NCBI RefSeq assembly: GCF_024347495.1
Contig: NZ_AP025490.1
Location: 1,240,001-1,304,000, forward strand
Direction: 5' to 3'
Origin: Vibrio gallaecicus
GTDB lineage: Bacteria; Pseudomonadota; Gammaproteobacteria; Enterobacterales; Vibrionaceae
Length of the DNA stretch: 64,000 nt
The translations under genes were made by a program, and so were the position numbers. Shown piece after piece: positions 36,990 to 46,294 of the stretch (within the stretch, counting starts at the first letter, position 1; each line of letters starts with the position of its first letter). The notes below the pieces were generated by a model, which made no database searches, had not been told where the DNA came from, and worked only from the letters and a program-made list of their open reading frames with translations.

Positions 36990-38249
36990 ATGACCATCAA
37001 ATCTTTAGTGACTAAAGCTGTTACTTCGTCACTCCTTTTTGCCTCTGCTTCTTCATTTGCAGCAGTGACTCAAGATCAAGTAGTTGAACACTACGCAGAT
37101 ATTGCACATGCCGTTTTTTCGGATTCTGTTATTACAGCCAAGGCTCTTAACTCTTCTATTGATACATTCTTAGCTTCGCCTTCTGCTGCAAATTTCGAAC
37201 AAGTAAAACAAGCTTGGTTAGATTCTCGAGTACCTTACCAGCAGTCGGAAGTTTTCCGTTTTGGTAACGCGGTTGTTGATGATTGGGAAGGTCAGTTAAA
37301 CGCATGGCCTTTAGATGAAGGTCTTATTGATTACGTATCAACTGATTACCAATATGAGCTAGGTAACGAAGGTGCTAGCGCAAATATTGTTGCTAACAAA
37401 ACGTTCCAAGTTGGTCAAACAACAGTTGATGCGACAAACATTACTCCTGAGCTAATTGCTGAGCTTAATGAAATTGGTGGTTCAGAGGCAAACGTAGCGT
37501 CTGGCTACCACGCGATTGAATTCCTACTTTGGGGACAAGATTTAAACGGCACTAATGCCGGTGCAGGTAATCGTGCTTACACTGATTTTGTTGTTGGTTC
37601 TGAATGTACAAACGGTAACTGTGACCGTCGTGGTGCTTACTTAAAAGCTTCTGCTGAACTTCTTATTCAAGATCTTGAATGGATGGAAAAACAGTGGTCT
37701 GCTGAGCAAAAAGGTAATTACCGTCAAGAGCTTTTAGCGGGTTCTAGCGATAATGGTTTACGTAAGATGCTATTTGGCATGGGTTCTCTATCTTTAGGTG
37801 AACTTGCAGGTGAGCGTATGAAAGTTGCTCTAGAAGCTAACTCAACTGAAGATGAGCATGATTGTTTCTCTGATAACACGCATAACTCGCATTACTACAA
37901 TGAGCAAGGTATCTACAACGTTTACACTGGTTTGTATAAGCGTGAAAACGGTACGTTGCTTTCAGGTCCAAGCCTATATGACCTTGTTGCTCAACAAGAC
38001 AAGCAAGCTGCAAAAGAGATTCAAAAGCAATTTGATCTTGCTCGTGCACAAGTTGGCGAGCTTGTAACTTCTGCTGAGAAAAACAATCAGCACTTTGATC
38101 AGTTGATTGCTTCAGATAATGCAGCAGGTAACGCGCTTGTGAATAAAACGATTGTAGCTCTAGTTTCTCAAACGGCTGCTATTGAACGTGCAGCCGGTGT
38201 GATTGGCATTGATAGCCTGAACCCTGATACTGCAGACCATGAGTTTTAA
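36990..38249 (+). CDS. Imelysin-family periplasmic protein (IrpA-like)
   Basis: A 419-residue exported protein with a signal peptide ending SFAAV. Two imelysin/EfeO-like helical halves follow; the family metal motif GxHxxE is GYHAIEFLLWG. Imelysins are linked to iron uptake and are not active peptidases as far as known. It heads a four-gene cluster (imelysin, di-haem protein, imelysin lipoprotein, DUF1513) with a Fur-like palindrome upstream. The precise transport role is inferred. Confidence 0.9.
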   Translation: MTIKSLVTKAVTSSLLFASASSFAAVTQDQVVEHYADIAHAVFSDSVITAKALNSSIDTFLASPSAANFEQVKQAWLDSRVPYQQSEVFRFGNAVVDDWEGQLNAWPLDEGLIDYVSTDYQYELGNEGASANIVANKTFQVGQTTVDATNITPELIAELNEIGGSEANVASGYHAIEFLLWGQDLNGTNAGAGNRAYTDFVVGSECTNGNCDRRGAYLKASAELLIQDLEWMEKQWSAEQKGNYRQELLAGSSDNGLRKMLFGMGSLSLGELAGERMKVALEANSTEDEHDCFSDNTHNSHYYNEQGIYNVYTGLYKRENGTLLSGPSLYDLVAQQDKQAAKEIQKQFDLARAQVGELVTSAEKNNQHFDQLIASDNAAGNALVNKTIVALVSQTAAIERAAGVIGIDSLNPDTADHEF

Positions 38250-38268
38250 GCGATAAATAAAGTTGAAA

Positions 38269-38289
38269 AAGGGCTCCTAGCGAGCCCTT
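38269..38289 (+). other. Intercistronic hairpin after the first imelysin gene
   Basis: AAGGGCTC and GAGCCCTT pair perfectly around CTAGC, 20 bases after the stop codon. Only a weak T run follows, so partial termination or mRNA protection is likely. Confidence 0.6.
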
Positions 38290-38383
38290 CATTGTTTCTG
38301 TATTGTTCAAGTTTGTGTATTGTCCAAATTGTTAAACAATGAAATTAAAAAATATAACTAATAATAAATAATCAAGGCAATGT

Positions 38384-39772
38384 ATGAAGTCGTATCTCAC
38401 CGCCTCGCTACTTATCTCACTGTTCGCAATGTCTCCCTTACACGCCCATGAAGTGTATTCAGGAGGGAAAACCACTACTAAAAAAGAAGGCGCTAATGCG
38501 TTTTCAATGCCGGCAACTAACTTACCTATGACTAAGCGATTAGACTTTAGTGTTGGTAATAGTTTCTTTAGAAACCCATGGGTCCCTGCACCAGCTTCTA
38601 CAGACGCTCGTGATGGGTTAGGCCCTTTGTTTAATACGAATGGTTGCCAAAATTGCCACATTAAAGATGGTAGAGGGCATGCACCTGAAGCAGGAGATAA
38701 ACACGCTGTTTCCATGCTGGTTCGATTAAGCATTCCAGCTGAAACTGCCGCTCAAAGACAAGCTTTCATTCGAGATGGTGGCATCCCTGAACCTACTTAT
38801 GGCGGTCAGCTTCAAGATTTTGCTCTGCAAGGCGTAAAACCCGAAGGGAAGGTGAATATTAGCTACACAGAAGTTCCTGTTAAATTTGATGATGGAACGG
38901 TGGTGAGCTTACGTAAACCTAGCCTAACTATTACTGAGCTAGCGTTTGGCGATATGCACCCAAAAACTGAATTTTCAGCTCGTGTAGCACCGCCTATGAT
39001 TGGTCTTGGCTTATTAGAAAGCATTCCTGAAAAAACGATTCTAGGCTTTATTGAGCAGCAAAAATCCGAAAACCTTGGTGTATCGGGTAAAGCGAACAAA
39101 GTGCTTGATGTTCAAACCGATGAGCTCACGCTTGGTCGGTTTGGGTGGAAAGCTGGGCAACCAAATTTGATGCAACAAAATGCTGCAGCATTTAATGGTG
39201 ACTTAGGTTTGACGAGTAATCTATTCCCTAATGAAAACTGTACAGCGAACCAATCTACGTGTACCGACTTTCCAAATGGTGGTTCACCAGAAGTAAGTGA
39301 TAACATCCTTGATTTTGTAGAATTTTATTCCCAACATCTGGCGGTACCAATTCGACGTAATGTCGATAATCCACAAGTGATTCAAGGTAAGCAACTCTTT
39401 AAAGATATTGGCTGCCAAAGCTGCCATCAAGCTGAGATAAGAACAGCAGAACGTGCTGACTTACCTGCGTTATCTAAGCAGCTGATCAGCCCATATACTG
39501 ATATGTTGTTGCACGATATGGGCGAAGGTCTCGCCGACAACCGACCGGAATATTTAGCGAATGGTCAAGAATGGCGTACTACACCACTTTGGGGGTTAGG
39601 CTATACCAAAGAAGTGAATGGGCACACATTCTTACTACATGATGGTCGTGCCAGAAATATTATGGAAGCGATTCTATGGCATGGAGGAGAAGCTCAAAAT
39701 GCTAAACAAAAAGTGCTGAGCCTAAATGCTAAAGAGCGAGAGGCACTTGTCGCGTTCTTGGAATCTTTATAA
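38384..39772 (+). CDS. Di-haem oxidoreductase (DUF1111 family)
   Basis: A 462-residue exported c-type cytochrome with a signal peptide (ending LHAHE). It has two CxxCH sites, CQNCH (about 88-92) and CQSCH (about 344-348), as in the di-haem thiol oxidoreductase-like family DUF1111. Conserved regions include LRKPSLTI and LLHDMGEGLAD. It lies between two imelysin genes, so it likely handles redox chemistry of iron in the periplasm, by inference from context. Confidence 0.9.
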   Translation: MKSYLTASLLISLFAMSPLHAHEVYSGGKTTTKKEGANAFSMPATNLPMTKRLDFSVGNSFFRNPWVPAPASTDARDGLGPLFNTNGCQNCHIKDGRGHAPEAGDKHAVSMLVRLSIPAETAAQRQAFIRDGGIPEPTYGGQLQDFALQGVKPEGKVNISYTEVPVKFDDGTVVSLRKPSLTITELAFGDMHPKTEFSARVAPPMIGLGLLESIPEKTILGFIEQQKSENLGVSGKANKVLDVQTDELTLGRFGWKAGQPNLMQQNAAAFNGDLGLTSNLFPNENCTANQSTCTDFPNGGSPEVSDNILDFVEFYSQHLAVPIRRNVDNPQVIQGKQLFKDIGCQSCHQAEIRTAERADLPALSKQLISPYTDMLLHDMGEGLADNRPEYLANGQEWRTTPLWGLGYTKEVNGHTFLLHDGRARNIMEAILWHGGEAQNAKQKVLSLNAKEREALVAFLESL

Positions 39773-39790
39773 AAAATATAAACTATCGTA

Positions 39791-39831
39791 AGCAGTGTTT
39801 TAAATGAACTTAACAGCATTTAAGCACTGCT
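39791..39831 (+). other. Long intercistronic hairpin after the di-haem gene
   Basis: AGCAGTGTTTTAAATG (39791-39806) pairs with CATTTAAGCACTGCT (39817-39831) with one bulge. There is no T tract, so it is probably an mRNA stability element. Confidence 0.6.
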
Positions 39832-39865
39832 AGCGAAAATAGTCAGCCAGAAATAAGGTCGAAAC

Positions 39866-40912
39866 ATGAGTGAAAAATTATTCGCGCTACCATTGATAGT
39901 CGCTGCTCTCGCCGGTTGCCAGTCAACCAATCAAGGTGAAGCTACCTCGACATTTCATCTTGATGAAACAAAGCATGTGAGCCACGAGGTTTATGTTAAG
40001 CAGTTTGAATCTGCAGTTGCTTTTAACACACAAGCAAAATTGTTAGAAGAATCGCTAGGTCAATATTGTAGAACCAATGATTATTCTATTGATGCTGTGA
40101 AGATGCAATGGCATCAAACCATGCTTGCTTGGATGGCTCTTCAAGGTCAAGAGCGAGGACCAGCAGAAGCTCTACAAGAGAGCTGGAATATTCAATTTTG
40201 GCCAGACAAAAAGAATACGACTGGTCTGAAAATGTCTCAGCTTACTCGACAAGACAAAACTTGGACTCAAGCGGAAATTGCTCAACAAAGCGTAACCGTT
40301 CAAGGTTTAGGGGCATTAGAATGGATGCTTTATGACGAAAAATCACCGTTATTAAGTGAAAAGAGCAAAGGCTGTATGTCAGCAGTCGCCATTTCGCAAA
40401 ACCTATCTGTGAAATCGACCAATATTGCAGATGCATGGCAAGTTAACCCGTGGGTAGCTTTAGATGAATCCCGATGGGAGTCTGAATATGTGGCATTACT
40501 GACGAATCAGCTAGATTACAGTATGAAAAAACTAAGTCGACCACTTGCGAATATTGGTAAGCCTCGCCCTTACTTTGCTGAATCATGGCGTTCAGAAACT
40601 TCTTTATCGCAACTCAAAGCTAATACCCAAGCAATGCAAAGCTTGTATTTAGCGGAAGGTAAAGGCTTAGATAACATTCTAAGGGAGCGAGGTTTAAATG
40701 ATTTAGCTGATCGAGTGAAGAGCCAGTTTGAGCAAACATTAGCAACCTGGCTTGATGAGAGTAGCTTGTTTAGTATGCTTCAGAGCAAAGAGGGCTACCG
40801 AAATGTTTTAGCTCAATATAATAAATTAGAGCGCCTTAAATACCTTATTCACGAAGAAGTGGCGATCGAATTAGGAATTGTAATAGGATTTAATGCAACT
40901 GATGGTGACTAA
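39866..40912 (+). CDS. Imelysin-family lipoprotein
   Basis: A 348-residue lipoprotein (lipobox AALAGC, Cys near 18) with an imelysin-type helical fold. The middle holds QGLGALEWMLYD, corresponding to the GxHxxE region of the first imelysin but without the histidine. So the two imelysins of the cluster are not equivalent. Its end overlaps the DUF1513 start. Confidence 0.85.
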   Translation: MSEKLFALPLIVAALAGCQSTNQGEATSTFHLDETKHVSHEVYVKQFESAVAFNTQAKLLEESLGQYCRTNDYSIDAVKMQWHQTMLAWMALQGQERGPAEALQESWNIQFWPDKKNTTGLKMSQLTRQDKTWTQAEIAQQSVTVQGLGALEWMLYDEKSPLLSEKSKGCMSAVAISQNLSVKSTNIADAWQVNPWVALDESRWESEYVALLTNQLDYSMKKLSRPLANIGKPRPYFAESWRSETSLSQLKANTQAMQSLYLAEGKGLDNILRERGLNDLADRVKSQFEQTLATWLDESSLFSMLQSKEGYRNVLAQYNKLERLKYLIHEEVAIELGIVIGFNATDGD

Positions 40913-41996
40913 TCAAACTCGGCGTTCATTACTTAAAGCAGCGCTGCTGGGTGCTGCTGTTCCAGTACTTCCTTTTGGCTGCTCTAGTGTATCTCCTCAA
41001 ACAAATCGTGAGCCGGCTTTGATCGGATGTTCGCTTCAAGGTAAGCAAAAGTATTCGGCAGTTGTGGCAGATAAGTGGGGAATGCCTATTCAAACCCTTG
41101 CCATTCCGGAGCGCGGTCATGGTGTGGCAATTCGACCTAATAACTCCTCAGGTTTAAATCAAGCTGTAGTGTTTGCTCGTAGACCGGGCAACTTTTTTAT
41201 GGTGTTTGATTATAAAACGGGTCAGCAGGTTCATTTGTCAGTAAAAGGGAAGAATAGACACTATTATGGTCATGGTGTCTTTTCGCTTGATGGTTCTCTC
41301 TTATACGCTACTGAAGGGGTTTCAAGTACAAGCCAAGGTGTAATTGGCGTTTATGATGCACTTAATGGCTATAATAAGATAGATGAATTCAGTGGCTTTG
41401 GCATTGGACCTCACGAGGTTATCATTATGCCAGATGGTCGCTTAGCAATTGGAGTAGGTGGCGTACATACAGATGGTCGAACGCCTAAAAACTTAAATAC
41501 AATGCAGCCAACGTTGAGTTATTTGTCTGCGACAGGTGAATTACTTGAGCAAGTTGAATTAGCAGATAAGCAGCTTAGTATTAGGCACCTTGCTCATGAT
41601 GGAGATGAAACGGTACTTTGTGGTCAGCAGTACCGCGGGGAACCCGATGAATACCCTGCATTATTAGCTATGCATACTCAGGGTGGCCGTTTAGAGCAGT
41701 TAAAAGCGGAGCCTGAACAGTGGGCGAGATTTAACCATTACATTGCGAGTATTGCTGCTTCAGATAAATGGATTATCGCGACTTCTCCACGAGGTAACTG
41801 CTATGGAATTTGGTCTAAGCAGACAAAAGAATTGGTTGAGTTGTCTTCCTTAACTGACGCTTCAGGCGCTGTATTCATGGGAGATGAATTCAGGCTGAGC
41901 TCTGGGGCTGGTGATGTTATTAGCCAAGCTGAACCATCGGAAAAAACAACCATTCAAACACTCACTCAATGGGATAACCACTGGTCTTCGATCTAG
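40893..41996 (+). CDS. DUF1513 beta-propeller-like protein
   Basis: A 367-residue exported protein whose N-terminus has a twin-arginine-like motif (TRRSLLKAAL) followed by a hydrophobic stretch and a possible lipobox (PFGC). DUF1513 proteins resemble beta-propellers; motifs here are ERGHGVAIRP, YGHGVFS and GIGPHEV. I chose ATG 40893, with AGGA four bases upstream. It overlaps the imelysin lipoprotein gene by 20 bases and ends the operon. The function is unknown but tied to the iron cluster by conserved neighbourhood. Confidence 0.85.
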   Translation: MQLMVTNQTRRSLLKAALLGAAVPVLPFGCSSVSPQTNREPALIGCSLQGKQKYSAVVADKWGMPIQTLAIPERGHGVAIRPNNSSGLNQAVVFARRPGNFFMVFDYKTGQQVHLSVKGKNRHYYGHGVFSLDGSLLYATEGVSSTSQGVIGVYDALNGYNKIDEFSGFGIGPHEVIIMPDGRLAIGVGGVHTDGRTPKNLNTMQPTLSYLSATGELLEQVELADKQLSIRHLAHDGDETVLCGQQYRGEPDEYPALLAMHTQGGRLEQLKAEPEQWARFNHYIASIAASDKWIIATSPRGNCYGIWSKQTKELVELSSLTDASGAVFMGDEFRLSSGAGDVISQAEPSEKTTIQTLTQWDNHWSSI

Positions 41997-42036
41997 TTAT
42001 TTTTAAGGTTTTATCGCGATTGATCTTCGAGATAAT

Positions 42037-42076
42037 ACAGCTAAACAGCTAAACAGCTAAACAGCTAAACAGCTAA
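42037..42076. repeat. Octanucleotide repeat (ACAGCTAA)5
   Basis: Five perfect tandem 8-bp units occur 40 bases after the DUF1513 stop, directly before a long hairpin. They are non-coding and prone to slippage. Confidence 0.95.
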
Positions 42077-42079
42077 CAG

Positions 42080-42122
42080 CTTCGATAGCGCTATAGCTTT
42101 TGAGATAACTATAGTGTCGAAG
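42080..42122 (+). other. Nested hairpin next to the octamer repeat
   Basis: CTTCGA (42080-42085) plus CGCTATAG (42089-42096) pair with CTATAGTG (42109-42116) plus TCGAAG (42117-42122), leaving a three-base bulge. No T tract follows. It may mark the 3' end of the iron operon transcript or be a small structured RNA. Confidence 0.5.
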
Positions 42123-42254
42123 TTGCGATGGTTATTGTCATCTCTAGCGCTGACTATTTAGCTTGGATAGTCTCAAAATTAATATAGTCCCTAATTAATA
42201 CTTGGTACGCCCATTTCTTTGCCATACTTAAGGTTGGTGGGTATGGAGCGTGCT

Positions 42255-43799
42255 ATGTTAGTGAGATTGTTTGGCGGATTATTACTTCTGACTTCTTTTC
42301 AAGTTTGGAGTTTGACGGGCTTATATGAGAGAGGGTGGATACCTGAAAGTTCCTCTCTTAAATTTTATGTTCTTTATCCTGAACTCACAGAAAGCTTTTA
42401 TACTGATTCATCTTCTGCCTTATTGTGGAATGACTCTGAAGCTTCTGAAATGCTTGAATTTCAACTATCAATTATCGACCGTTCTGAGATAAGTCCTTTA
42501 TTTGAGCGTCAGTTGCAAAGGCTGAGATATTATAGAGAGCAAGAGCTTTGGTTTGAGCATGATATCCTTTCAATGGATACTCTGATCTTTTACCTCAGTT
42601 ATTCTGAAAATGCACCTTTGATAGGTAAGCCTTGGTATTTTGAGGATAAACTTCATGCAAAGCTTCCTAAGCCTTCCCCACACTTGTTGTTCAACCTAAA
42701 GCGAAACTTGGAATCCAATACTCTCAAGGAGTTTGTGCTTTCTTATGCGCCCCCTGTCGGCGATTATAAGCAATTTAAACATTCATATTCACTTTTGGAA
42801 GATTCTATTGTCGAGCCTATTGAACTTTATCATCAGTTGGGACTAAAACGTAAAGGTGACGAGTTACTTGACCGAAGCTCTCTGATTAAAAGAATGTCTT
42901 TAGTCGGCATTAATACCCAGTTGATTGAACCAGATATTGTTTATTTTGATGAAACACTCGAAGTTGCACTATTAGATTTTCAGGCTATGCATGGTTTAAA
43001 GGCTGATGGAGTTATAGGACCTAAAACGATGGCGTGGATAAACATGAGCCCAGAAAGGCGCTTACATAGTTTATCGCTAAATGCCGAGCGGGCTAGATTA
43101 TGGCCGCAGGAACGAGACTCCATGATTCTAGTTAATGTACCTAGTTTTGATATGAAATATTGGTCTGATGGTGAGGAAGTGTTTGAGTCTAAAGTTGTGG
43201 TTGGAAAGCTATCTAGAAAGACACCATTATTAACGACAAAATTGGATTCTGTGATTTTGAATCCGACTTGGAATGTGCCTTGGAAAATAATGGTTGAAGA
43301 CATATTGCCTAAAGTTAAAGCGGATAATACTTATCTACAAAGGCACAATTTTGAAGTTATTGAAAAATGGCGCTCACCTGAGTCATTGAATCCTGATGAT
43401 ATTGATTGGGCAAGTATTAACCCTAGAGCATTCCCATATAAGATGCGGCAGCAAGCAGGAGTGAAAAATGCGCTAGGGTTATACAAATTTAACACCCCTA
43501 ATCGACGTGCTATTTATCTACACGATACCCCAAGTAAAGGTTTATTCGATACTGACCGACGGGCATACAGCTCTGGCTGTGTTCGAGTGGAGGATGCTGA
43601 AGAGTTCGCAGAGTTATTAATACAGAAGCATACAAAGAAAAATTTTGAAGACAGCACGGCTCTCAAAGCAAATACTAGAGTTCAGTTAAGAAAGCGCATT
43701 CCAGTGCATATTATTTACCAAACGGTTTTATTTGAAGATGAAGGTATCCAGTACCGGAGTGATATTTACAAATACGACAGCATGAGTAATGAAGGGTGA
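42255..43799 (+). CDS. L,D-transpeptidase (YcbB/LdtD family)
   Basis: This 514-residue exported enzyme forms 3-3 peptidoglycan cross-links. An N-terminal hydrophobic signal (about 1-22) is followed by an alpha-helical domain, a peptidoglycan-binding helix motif (LLDFQAMHGLKADGVIGPKT) and the YkuD catalytic domain with HDTPSKGLF and SSGCVRVEDA, whose Cys is catalytic. ATG 42255 was chosen because GGAG lies six bases upstream; an open frame extends 12 codons further. It is followed by YcbK and YcbL homologues, the E. coli order. Confidence 0.92.
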   Translation: MLVRLFGGLLLLTSFQVWSLTGLYERGWIPESSSLKFYVLYPELTESFYTDSSSALLWNDSEASEMLEFQLSIIDRSEISPLFERQLQRLRYYREQELWFEHDILSMDTLIFYLSYSENAPLIGKPWYFEDKLHAKLPKPSPHLLFNLKRNLESNTLKEFVLSYAPPVGDYKQFKHSYSLLEDSIVEPIELYHQLGLKRKGDELLDRSSLIKRMSLVGINTQLIEPDIVYFDETLEVALLDFQAMHGLKADGVIGPKTMAWINMSPERRLHSLSLNAERARLWPQERDSMILVNVPSFDMKYWSDGEEVFESKVVVGKLSRKTPLLTTKLDSVILNPTWNVPWKIMVEDILPKVKADNTYLQRHNFEVIEKWRSPESLNPDDIDWASINPRAFPYKMRQQAGVKNALGLYKFNTPNRRAIYLHDTPSKGLFDTDRRAYSSGCVRVEDAEEFAELLIQKHTKKNFEDSTALKANTRVQLRKRIPVHIIYQTVLFEDEGIQYRSDIYKYDSMSNEG

Positions 43800-43973
43800 T
43801 CTTGACTCAATTTTAACATTTGTCGCTTTGTGAAAAATTCATAAACAGTTTCAATAACTAAAGGCAGTTTGATTACTCATTCTGCCTTTCTCTCGTGTTT
43901 CATCGAATTGACTCATAAAAAAACCTTCTGTATTGTCCGTTTTTTGTTCAATTTAGATGGGTCAATTTGCTGT

Positions 43974-44522
43974 ATGTCTCAAAATGTTTTCTCTCGCCGC
44001 CAATTTTTATCTATGGCTGGCGGTAGTGTTGTAATAGCTTCTATTGTTCCTTCTACTGCTTTTGCTTCTTACCCAGATAAGCCAAGAATCATTGCAATGA
44101 ATAATTTGCATACTGGCGAAACGCTAGAAACTTGCTATTTCGATGGTGTAAATTATTTAAGCGATGAAATGGCTCGTATCAGTAAGCTGTGCCGTGATTT
44201 CCGTAGAAATGAGATTCATCCAATGGATAAAGGTCTGTTTGACCAATTATCCAGTATCCAGAATCTACTTGGTGTGAATACTGAGGTTCAAATCATTTCT
44301 GGTTACCGTTCGCCTGCTACGAATGAAAGCCTTCGTTCTAAATCTAGTGGGGTGGCAAAGAAAAGTTATCATATGCAAGGTCGTGCTTTGGATTTTAGGC
44401 TCAGTGGCGTGAATTTAAAGGAAGTCAGAGATGCGGCGAAAAGCCTTCAAGCAGGTGGTGTTGGCTACTATGCGAAAAGCGATTTTATTCATATAGATAC
44501 AGGTCCTGTTCGCAGTTGGTAA
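43974..44522 (+). CDS. ycbK: YcbK/DUF882 family peptidase-like protein
   Basis: A 182-residue protein with a twin-arginine signal (SRRQFLSMAGG). The mature part has the peptidase M15-like fold: QIISGYRSPATNESLR, SYHMQGRALDFRLSG and DFIHIDTGPVR, which supply the metal-binding His-Asp-His. It probably cleaves or remodels peptidoglycan, by family inference. ATG 43974 starts the signal; an earlier in-frame TTG adds 35 residues without export features. Confidence 0.9.
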   Translation: MSQNVFSRRQFLSMAGGSVVIASIVPSTAFASYPDKPRIIAMNNLHTGETLETCYFDGVNYLSDEMARISKLCRDFRRNEIHPMDKGLFDQLSSIQNLLGVNTEVQIISGYRSPATNESLRSKSSGVAKKSYHMQGRALDFRLSGVNLKEVRDAAKSLQAGGVGYYAKSDFIHIDTGPVRSW

Positions 44523-44736
44523 GACTCACGTGACAAGAAAAAGTAATTAATTAAAACTCGGTGTGCATTTTTTATTGCACAGGTTGAAGGTAAATTCTTG
44601 AGCTTGTCAAAATGAGTGTCCAATGTCATAGTTTGCCTTTAAATTTATAGCTCACTGTAAGCGTTTTTATCTTTTACGGTGTTCATATTGGCAATTCATA
44701 TAGCCAATTATCAAGTTTGCTTTCAAAGGTTTATCT

Positions 44737-45390
44737 ATGTCTCTTAAATATCAAGTAGTGCCTGTCACTTCATTTTCTCAAAATTGCTCTATTGTTTGGT
44801 GTGATGAAACGATGGAAGGCATTGTGGTTGATCCCGGTGGCGATGTTAAACAACTTGCTGCGATTATTGAAGAACTTGGCGTTAAAGTTGTTAATTTGGT
44901 ATTAACTCACGGGCACTTAGATCATGTTGGTGGAACTGAGCCACTGGCTGAAATCTTGAATGTAGAGGTTATAGGCCCGCATAAAGCTGACCTTTTCTGG
45001 CTGCAAGGTCTGGAAGGGCAAAGCCAAATGTTTGGCTTCCCGCTTTGTAAAGCATTCGAACCTAATCAGTGGCTTGAAGAAGGTGACCTAGTTACGTTTG
45101 GTAATCAGAAAATTGATGTTCTTCATACTCCTGGTCACACGCCTGGTCACGTTATTTTATTTAGTGATGAAGCACGCTTGGCTTTCGTTGGTGATGTATT
45201 GTTCAACGGTGCTATCGGTCGTACTGACTTTCCCCAAGGTGACTTTAACACTCTGATATCATCAATTAAGACAAAGTTATGGCCACTCGGAAAAGACGTA
45301 ACGTTTGTTCCAGGTCACGGGCCTGAGTCTACATTTGGACGAGAGCGGGTATCTAACCCATTTGTAGCTGATGAAATGCCATTGTACTAA
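44737..45390 (+). CDS. ycbL: YcbL metallo-beta-lactamase-fold hydrolase
   Basis: A 217-residue cytoplasmic metallohydrolase of the glyoxalase II type. The metal motif is THGHLDHVGG, further ligands are HTPGHTPGH and the bridging aspartate in FVGDVLF, and the last histidine is in PGHGPE. It ends in a four-base overlap with the convergent DUF2982 gene. The exact substrate is uncertain. Confidence 0.92.
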   Translation: MSLKYQVVPVTSFSQNCSIVWCDETMEGIVVDPGGDVKQLAAIIEELGVKVVNLVLTHGHLDHVGGTEPLAEILNVEVIGPHKADLFWLQGLEGQSQMFGFPLCKAFEPNQWLEEGDLVTFGNQKIDVLHTPGHTPGHVILFSDEARLAFVGDVLFNGAIGRTDFPQGDFNTLISSIKTKLWPLGKDVTFVPGHGPESTFGRERVSNPFVADEMPLY

Positions 45391-46088
45391 TTCATTTCGT
45401 TTGTGTTAGTAAGCTCGGCGGCTGCAAGGTAGCGTCGAGCTAAACCGACAAACTCTTCCCCGCTCATATTTATTTCATTGGTTGCGATAAATATATCAAA
45501 GCCGTGATAGCTTCTCTGATGTTTCATTCTATTCGCTAGCATAGCCAGCATGCCTGTATAGGCGGTATGTGCAGGGCTTTTGTCTATATAGTTATTAGAA
45601 TCTAAAACTATATCTTCGAACTTAGCTTCGCTTCCAGCTTGTTTAGCCCCTAAATACAGTAACCCTCTTTGGCTGAGTAATAGCTCACAGGCCACTTTTG
45701 GGCAGATTGAGTCTAAATAGGGCTTGTAGTGTTTAAGTTTTATTCCTATCCAAGGTAGTGGCTCGTGCCAACCATCTTGTTGAAATGTACATATTGAAAC
45801 CTCCTGTACGTTATCCCATTTTACGACCCATCCACCTTTGAAAAAGTGCTGTTGTAGATGTGTAGAAGTGAGTGTGATCATGACATGGCTACGCAAAGCA
45901 AAGTAATAAATGCTAAAGAGAATGCTGGTTAAAGTTAGAATGGTCACCAGCATGGGTTTTCTATATTCGTTGTAAATCAGGAAAAAGATGAAAAACAGTG
46001 CAAAAAAGTAACCGATCGGTTTGATGAAGTAATGCCAAGACGGCAGTGTAAAATTGCTAAGGTGGCGAGTATTCATAGGCAGCACCAT
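45387..46088 (-). CDS. DUF2982 family membrane protein
   Basis: A 233-residue protein with two N-terminal membrane segments (about 22-40 and 46-65) and a cytoplasmic domain with KWDNVQEV and PWIGIKLK. It matches the DUF2982 family, of unknown function, common in vibrios. Start is ambiguous between ATG 46088 and ATG 46076. It converges with ycbL, sharing four bases. Confidence 0.75.
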   Translation of the reverse strand: MVLPMNTRHLSNFTLPSWHYFIKPIGYFFALFFIFFLIYNEYRKPMLVTILTLTSILFSIYYFALRSHVMITLTSTHLQQHFFKGGWVVKWDNVQEVSICTFQQDGWHEPLPWIGIKLKHYKPYLDSICPKVACELLLSQRGLLYLGAKQAGSEAKFEDIVLDSNNYIDKSPAHTAYTGMLAMLANRMKHQRSYHGFDIFIATNEINMSGEEFVGLARRYLAAAELTNTNEMN

Positions 46089-46294
46089 GTTTCATATATC
46101 ACCAATGGATGGATAACCAGTATATAAGCCCTTATTTAATAAAACGATGATTAAATAATAGACGCTGATAAACAATATACGTATTTTTCGTCGACTTTCG
46201 GCTCTTCACTCTACAAATAGCTCCTGTTTTTTGGTATAAATCGCGCTTCAAATTTTCACCACTGCGCAAGAGCAGTGAACTGGAGAAATATTCA

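Noticed and set aside
38332..38733. 133-codon minus-strand frame over the start of the di-haem gene
   Set aside because: Antisense shadow; the plus-strand signal peptide and CxxCH motif are convincing.
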